NCBI GenBank assembly: GCA_905197115.1
Contig: CAJJXN010000005.1
Location: 1 to 46,462 of the forward strand
DNA length: 46,462 bases
Source: an uncultured Bacillota bacterium
Lineage (GTDB): Bacteria > Bacillota_I > Bacilli_A > RFN20 > CAG-631
Direction: 5' to 3'
Positions 43,567-46,462 of this stretch are shown here, piece after piece. The position numbers were made by a program, and so were the translations under genes. Numbering within the stretch: position 1 is the stretch's first letter; each line of letters starts with the position of its first letter. The notes below the pieces were generated by a model. That model ran no database searches. It was given only the letters and a program-made list of their open reading frames with translations, and was not told the origin of the DNA.

Positions 43567-44388
43567 ATGGATAAAGTTATAGAGATATTAAAATATTTAT
43601 TTTTAGGTTTTTTACAAGGAGTTTGTGAAATTTTACCAATCTCAAGTAGTGGCCATTTAATGGTGGCTCAAAAAATGTTAAATATCAATGAGAATGCGAC
43701 AGCAACTTTTACAATCTTGCTTCATTTTGCTTCTTTATTAGCTCTGCTTATTTATTTTCGAAAAGTGATTGGTCAAATTTTAAAAGGAATTTGGTATTAT
43801 CTATTTAAAAGAAATAAAGAATATAAAGAAGATTTTATGCTCGCTGTTTATGTTATTATAGCAAGCATACCTGTAGGAATAGTGGGAGTTTTATTTGAAG
43901 ATAAAGTAGAATCAATTTTTTCTAATTTATTATTTGTAGGTATTAGTTTTATTTTTACCGCATTTGTTTTACTTTTAGTTAGTAATTTAAAAAACAAAGG
44001 AGAAGAAAAAGTTTCTTTAAAATCAGCTCTTATTACTGGATTTGCTCAATTAATTGGTATTTTTCCAGGTGTTTCACGAAGTGGTATGACGATGAGCGGA
44101 GCAAGAGTATCTGGTCTTGAAGAAAAAAAAGCAAAAGAATTTGCTTTCTTATTATTTATCCCAGTTGCTTTTGGTAGTTTTATATTTTCCTTAGATGATG
44201 CAAAAGTGTTATTTAGTAGCGGCTCAGATATATTGATTTTATCGATAATTTCAATGATTTCAACTTTTATCTTTACTTATTTAGCGCTCTTATTTATTTT
44301 TAAAAAGTTTGAAAATAAACATTATAAGTATTTTTCCATATATCTAGTATGTATTGGAATTTTTACAATTTTATTTTCTTTTAAATAA
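43567..44388 (+). CDS. uppP: Undecaprenyl-diphosphate phosphatase
   Basis: A 273-residue membrane enzyme (BacA family) that removes a phosphate from undecaprenyl diphosphate to recycle the cell-wall lipid carrier. Signatures: LQGVCEILPISSSGHL near the N terminus and FPGVSRSGMTMSGA in the middle, with about eight helices. Its presence implies a peptidoglycan or other carrier-dependent wall polymer. It also gives background bacitracin tolerance in other bacteria. Last gene of the mutS cluster. Confidence 0.96.
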   Translation: MDKVIEILKYLFLGFLQGVCEILPISSSGHLMVAQKMLNINENATATFTILLHFASLLALLIYFRKVIGQILKGIWYYLFKRNKEYKEDFMLAVYVIIASIPVGIVGVLFEDKVESIFSNLLFVGISFIFTAFVLLLVSNLKNKGEEKVSLKSALITGFAQLIGIFPGVSRSGMTMSGARVSGLEEKKAKEFAFLLFIPVAFGSFIFSLDDAKVLFSSGSDILILSIISMISTFIFTYLALLFIFKKFENKHYKYFSIYLVCIGIFTILFSFK

Positions 44389-44412
44389 AAAGTGGATTAA
44401 ATCCACTTTTTT
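44387..44412. terminator. Bidirectional terminator between uppP and GNAT gene
   Basis: AAAAAGTGGAT (44387-44397) pairs perfectly with ATCCACTTTTT (44401-44411), loop TAA. A/T runs on both sides. Confidence 0.88.
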
Positions 44413-44860
44413 AAATCATTCGAGAATAAACTTGTTTGGTACTTTCAATCTCTTTTGCTCCACAAATTTTATTGTAGAATCCATAAAGTTTTTCTGAAAC
44501 ACCGCCAATAATTCCATATGCATAACCATCTTCTTTCATTGCATACAAAGTTTTCAATACTAAGGCTTTCGCTACTCCATTTTTACGATATTGTGAAGCA
44601 ACTCCTAAAGGTCCAAAAAATCCTTTTGTTGTAGCATCAAAACAAGCAAAACCAATTATTTTTTGTTCCTGTACAGCTATAAAACAAGTAGGATTTGATT
44701 TATAACACGCTGCTGATGCTTCACTTGCCCAACCTTCATCAAAATTTTCAACAATAAATTTTTGTAATAAATGAATGTTGGGTGAAAGAATGCGTCTAAC
44801 TTCAAAACCATTTTCTTCTATTTGTTTGTCTAATTCGTATAAATTTACGATCATATCCAT
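44411..44860 (-). CDS. GNAT-family N-acetyltransferase
   Basis: A 149-residue acetyltransferase. The acetyl-CoA-binding motif is LGVASQYRKNGVAKALVLKTL (about residues 90-110), preceded by IIGFACFDA and followed by GFYNKICGAKEI. Substrate unknown. The frame opens at GTG 44869, but SD GGAG lies 10 nt before ATG 44860 and directly abuts the GTG, so the ATG is preferred with modest certainty. A TATAAT lies at 44888-44883 on the minus strand. Confidence 0.85.
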   Translation of the reverse strand: MDMIVNLYELDKQIEENGFEVRRILSPNIHLLQKFIVENFDEGWASEASAACYKSNPTCFIAVQEQKIIGFACFDATTKGFFGPLGVASQYRKNGVAKALVLKTLYAMKEDGYAYGIIGGVSEKLYGFYNKICGAKEIESTKQVYSRMI

Positions 44861-44891
44861 AATTTTCACGCTCCAATGTTTTTATTATACT

Positions 44892-44939
44892 AAAAAGATA
44901 TTTTTTTTAATATCTTTTTTTAAAAATATGATATACAAT
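44892..44939 (+). promoter_or_regulatory. Divergent promoter region with hairpin
   Basis: AAAAAGATATT (44892-44902) and AATATCTTTTT (44909-44919) form an inverted repeat around six T. A -10 TACAAT (44934-44939) for the FAD oxidoreductase follows. The repeat lies between two divergent genes, so an operator is more likely than a terminator, though it has terminator shape on the plus strand. Confidence 0.45.
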
Positions 44940-44955
44940 AATTGTGGTGATAAAT

Positions 44956-46290
44956 ATGAAAACAATTCAATATAATCAAAAAGAAATTAAATTATATGAT
45001 ACCTGTAATGTATTAGTTGTCGGTGGTGGAACGAGTGGGATTGTTGTAGCTTTATCTGCTTTAGAAAACAACAAATCAGTAATTGTACTCGAAAAAGGGA
45101 TTAGTCTTGGGGGAACTTCGACTCGTGCATTGGTTCATCCTTTTATGCGTACACATGTGGGAAGTGGAATCTTAACTAAAAAATTAAATGAAGAATTTGT
45201 TGAAAAGTTTAGCCCTTGTTCACGATACAATGGTGATTCATATGCTTTAAGTTTTAATTGTGAAGATTACATGGCTTTTTATGATTTAAAAATCCGTGAA
45301 GCGGGTGGAAAAATATATTATGATGCAACTTTCTTAGATGTTATAAAAGAAAATAATAAAATAAAATATGCAATTGTATACATGTGTAATGATTTTTATG
45401 CGATTGAAGCAAAAACATATGTGGATGTAACGGCAGAAGCGTGTGTAAGTAAAAGAGCAGGTATTCCACTCGATATGGATGGTGAAAATCATAAACATCA
45501 ATCGGTTTCATTACGATTTGAAATGGCCAATTTAGATTATTATAAGTTATGTGATTTTTTACGCTCTATCAATTATCAAGGATTTGGTATTCCTCAAGAT
45601 GCTACACGATTAGAATTTATTCGCGATAAAGCTTTATTCCCTTATTTTGAAAAAGCGATAAAAGATAAAGTAATTGAAGAAGGTGATGTTCGTTATATTC
45701 AAGGATTTTGTGTTCCTGGGAAAAAAGCGGCTATGTCCTTTAATTGTCCACAACTTCCAAATATAAAAGACATTAATACACCAGAAGGATTAAGCTTTTA
45801 TGCGAGTGAAGGACGTTTTATGATTCGTCGTTTTAGTCAATTTTTAATTCGTTATATTCCTGGATTTGAAAATGCATATGTTTCTAAAATTGCCGATATG
45901 TTGGGCGTTCGAGAATCAGTAAGAATTATTGGAGATTATGTAATTACCGAACAAGATTATTTAAATAGAGCGCGATTTGAAGATGGTATTGCCAAAGCAG
46001 ATTGGTATGTAGATGTTCATCATGATACAGAACAACCAGAAGAAGATACACAACGTTATACACCAGGCGAATATTATGAAGTACCATATCGTAGTTTGAT
46101 TTCTTCTCATTGTGATAACTTAATTGTTGGAGGACGTCATTTATCTTGTAGTTTTAGAGTACAAGCTTCTGTTCGAATTCAAGCAACTTTAAGAGATATT
46201 GCTGAAGTTATTGGAAAAGCGTGTGCTTATTCTATTGACCATCAAATAGATTTAAATAAAATTGATGGTAAAATTTTTAAATGTAAATAA
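44956..46290 (+). CDS. FAD-dependent oxidoreductase
   Basis: A protein of 444 residues in the FAD_oxidored-type family. The dinucleotide-binding fold is VLVVGGGTSGIVVALSALE, with a conserved VLEKGISLGGTSTRALVHP next, and the second FAD contact region near LIVGGRHLSCSFRVQASVR at the C terminus. Related proteins include secondary-metabolite and sugar/acid oxidoreductases; the substrate is not evident. The frame opens at GTG 44944, but GGTGAT (44946-44951) acts as SD for ATG 44956. No signal peptide, so cytoplasmic. Stands alone between its promoter and a strong terminator. Confidence 0.85.
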   Translation: MKTIQYNQKEIKLYDTCNVLVVGGGTSGIVVALSALENNKSVIVLEKGISLGGTSTRALVHPFMRTHVGSGILTKKLNEEFVEKFSPCSRYNGDSYALSFNCEDYMAFYDLKIREAGGKIYYDATFLDVIKENNKIKYAIVYMCNDFYAIEAKTYVDVTAEACVSKRAGIPLDMDGENHKHQSVSLRFEMANLDYYKLCDFLRSINYQGFGIPQDATRLEFIRDKALFPYFEKAIKDKVIEEGDVRYIQGFCVPGKKAAMSFNCPQLPNIKDINTPEGLSFYASEGRFMIRRFSQFLIRYIPGFENAYVSKIADMLGVRESVRIIGDYVITEQDYLNRARFEDGIAKADWYVDVHHDTEQPEEDTQRYTPGEYYEVPYRSLISSHCDNLIVGGRHLSCSFRVQASVRIQATLRDIAEVIGKACAYSIDHQIDLNKIDGKIFKCK

Positions 46291-46324
46291 AGTAAAATCT
46301 GAGCAACTTATTTAATTAATATAT

Positions 46325-46362
46325 AAAGTAGTTTTCTAATCATTTTAGAAAACTACTTTTTT
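46325..46362 (+). terminator. Terminator of the FAD oxidoreductase gene
   Basis: AAAGTAGTTTTCTAA (46325-46339) pairs perfectly over 15 bp with TTAGAAAACTACTTT (46345-46359), followed by T residues. Confidence 0.92.
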
Positions 46363-46393
46363 CTTTAAAAATATGATGTTTTGTTAGTTGTTC

Positions 46394-46462
46394 TGTTAAC
46401 ACAAAATCATTTATATAAAATAAATGTTAATATATTTTTAACAAAATCCTTGACTTGTTAAT
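46394..46462 (+). promoter_or_regulatory. Cut-off promoter region with TGTTAA boxes
   Basis: TGTTAACA palindrome (46394-46401), an inverted pair TGTTAA (46425-46430) and TTAACA (46438-46443), and TGTTAA again (46456-46461). A -35-like TTGACT (46450-46455) ends the window, so the gene it serves lies outside. Confidence 0.5.

Noticed and set aside
1..46462. Mycoplasma-type genetic code (UGA = Trp)
   Set aside because: UGA ends several genes, including the metal ATPase and TfoX-N, in sensible places, and tryptophan is encoded by UGG.
1..46462. tRNA, rRNA, CRISPR or insertion sequence
   Set aside because: No cloverleaf, rRNA core, regularly spaced repeat or transposase was seen on either strand.

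Overview
The window reads as chromosomal DNA from an A+T-rich, Gram-positive-type Bacillota. The gene content suggests an anaerobic member of the class Bacilli, possibly an uncultured gut lineage near Erysipelotrichales, RF39 or Acholeplasmatales. The placement is inferred from: strong AGGAGG-type ribosome sites, a tryptophan T-box leader, class III (anaerobic) ribonucleotide reductase with no oxygen-dependent alternative in view, MutS/MutL without MutH, CotJ spore-coat genes, many lipobox lipoproteins, and UGA used as a normal stop (so not the Mycoplasma code). No rRNA, tRNA, IS element, prophage or CRISPR array was seen.

Layout. (1) 1-2.6 kb: a zinc/cadmium-type resistance operon with an ArsR/SmtB sensor, a free-standing metal-binding (HMA) protein and a P1B-2 ATPase, with two operator-like inverted repeats. 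(2) 2.6-5.9 kb: TfoX-N protein, two paralogous four-helix membrane proteins, an unknown two-helix protein coupled to a DUF5131 protein, and a small membrane protein. (3) 6.0-7.3 kb: MarR regulator coupled to a DegV/FakB-type fatty-acid-binding protein. (4) 7.3-10.2 kb: nrdD-nrdG. (5) 10.5-11.5 kb: a CotJA-CotJB fusion followed by CotJC. (6) 11.7-12.9 kb: a lone AAA/DUF4143 ATPase with a repeat-rich promoter. (7) 13.1-14.8 kb: membrane-anchored M28 peptidase. (8) 14.9-19.7 kb, minus strand: HAD phosphatase, unknown protein, RluA pseudouridine synthase, M19 dipeptidase, CPA2 antiporter. (9) 19.7-26.5 kb: small membrane protein, T-box-controlled trpS, lipoprotein, YfhO-type giant membrane protein, RCC1-propeller surface protein. 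(10) 26.6-29.1 kb: tsaE-tsaB-rimI-tsaD (tRNA t6A). (11) 29.2-31.2 kb: a glycolipid glycosyltransferase coupled to a PlsC acyltransferase. (12) 31.2-38.2 kb: four large lipoproteins, one OB-fold type and three modular relatives in tandem. (13) 38.4-44.4 kb: mutS-mutL-miaA-uppP. (14) 44.4-46.3 kb: GNAT acetyltransferase and an FAD oxidoreductase.

Most of the window is core metabolism and maintenance. The least explained parts are the extracytoplasmic proteins (lipoprotein cluster, RCC1 protein, YfhO, M28 peptidase) and the fused CotJ gene. Several start codons were placed downstream of the longest open frame because a Shine-Dalgarno (SD) sequence sits directly before the internal ATG. All promoter, operator and terminator calls come from reading the sequence by eye.
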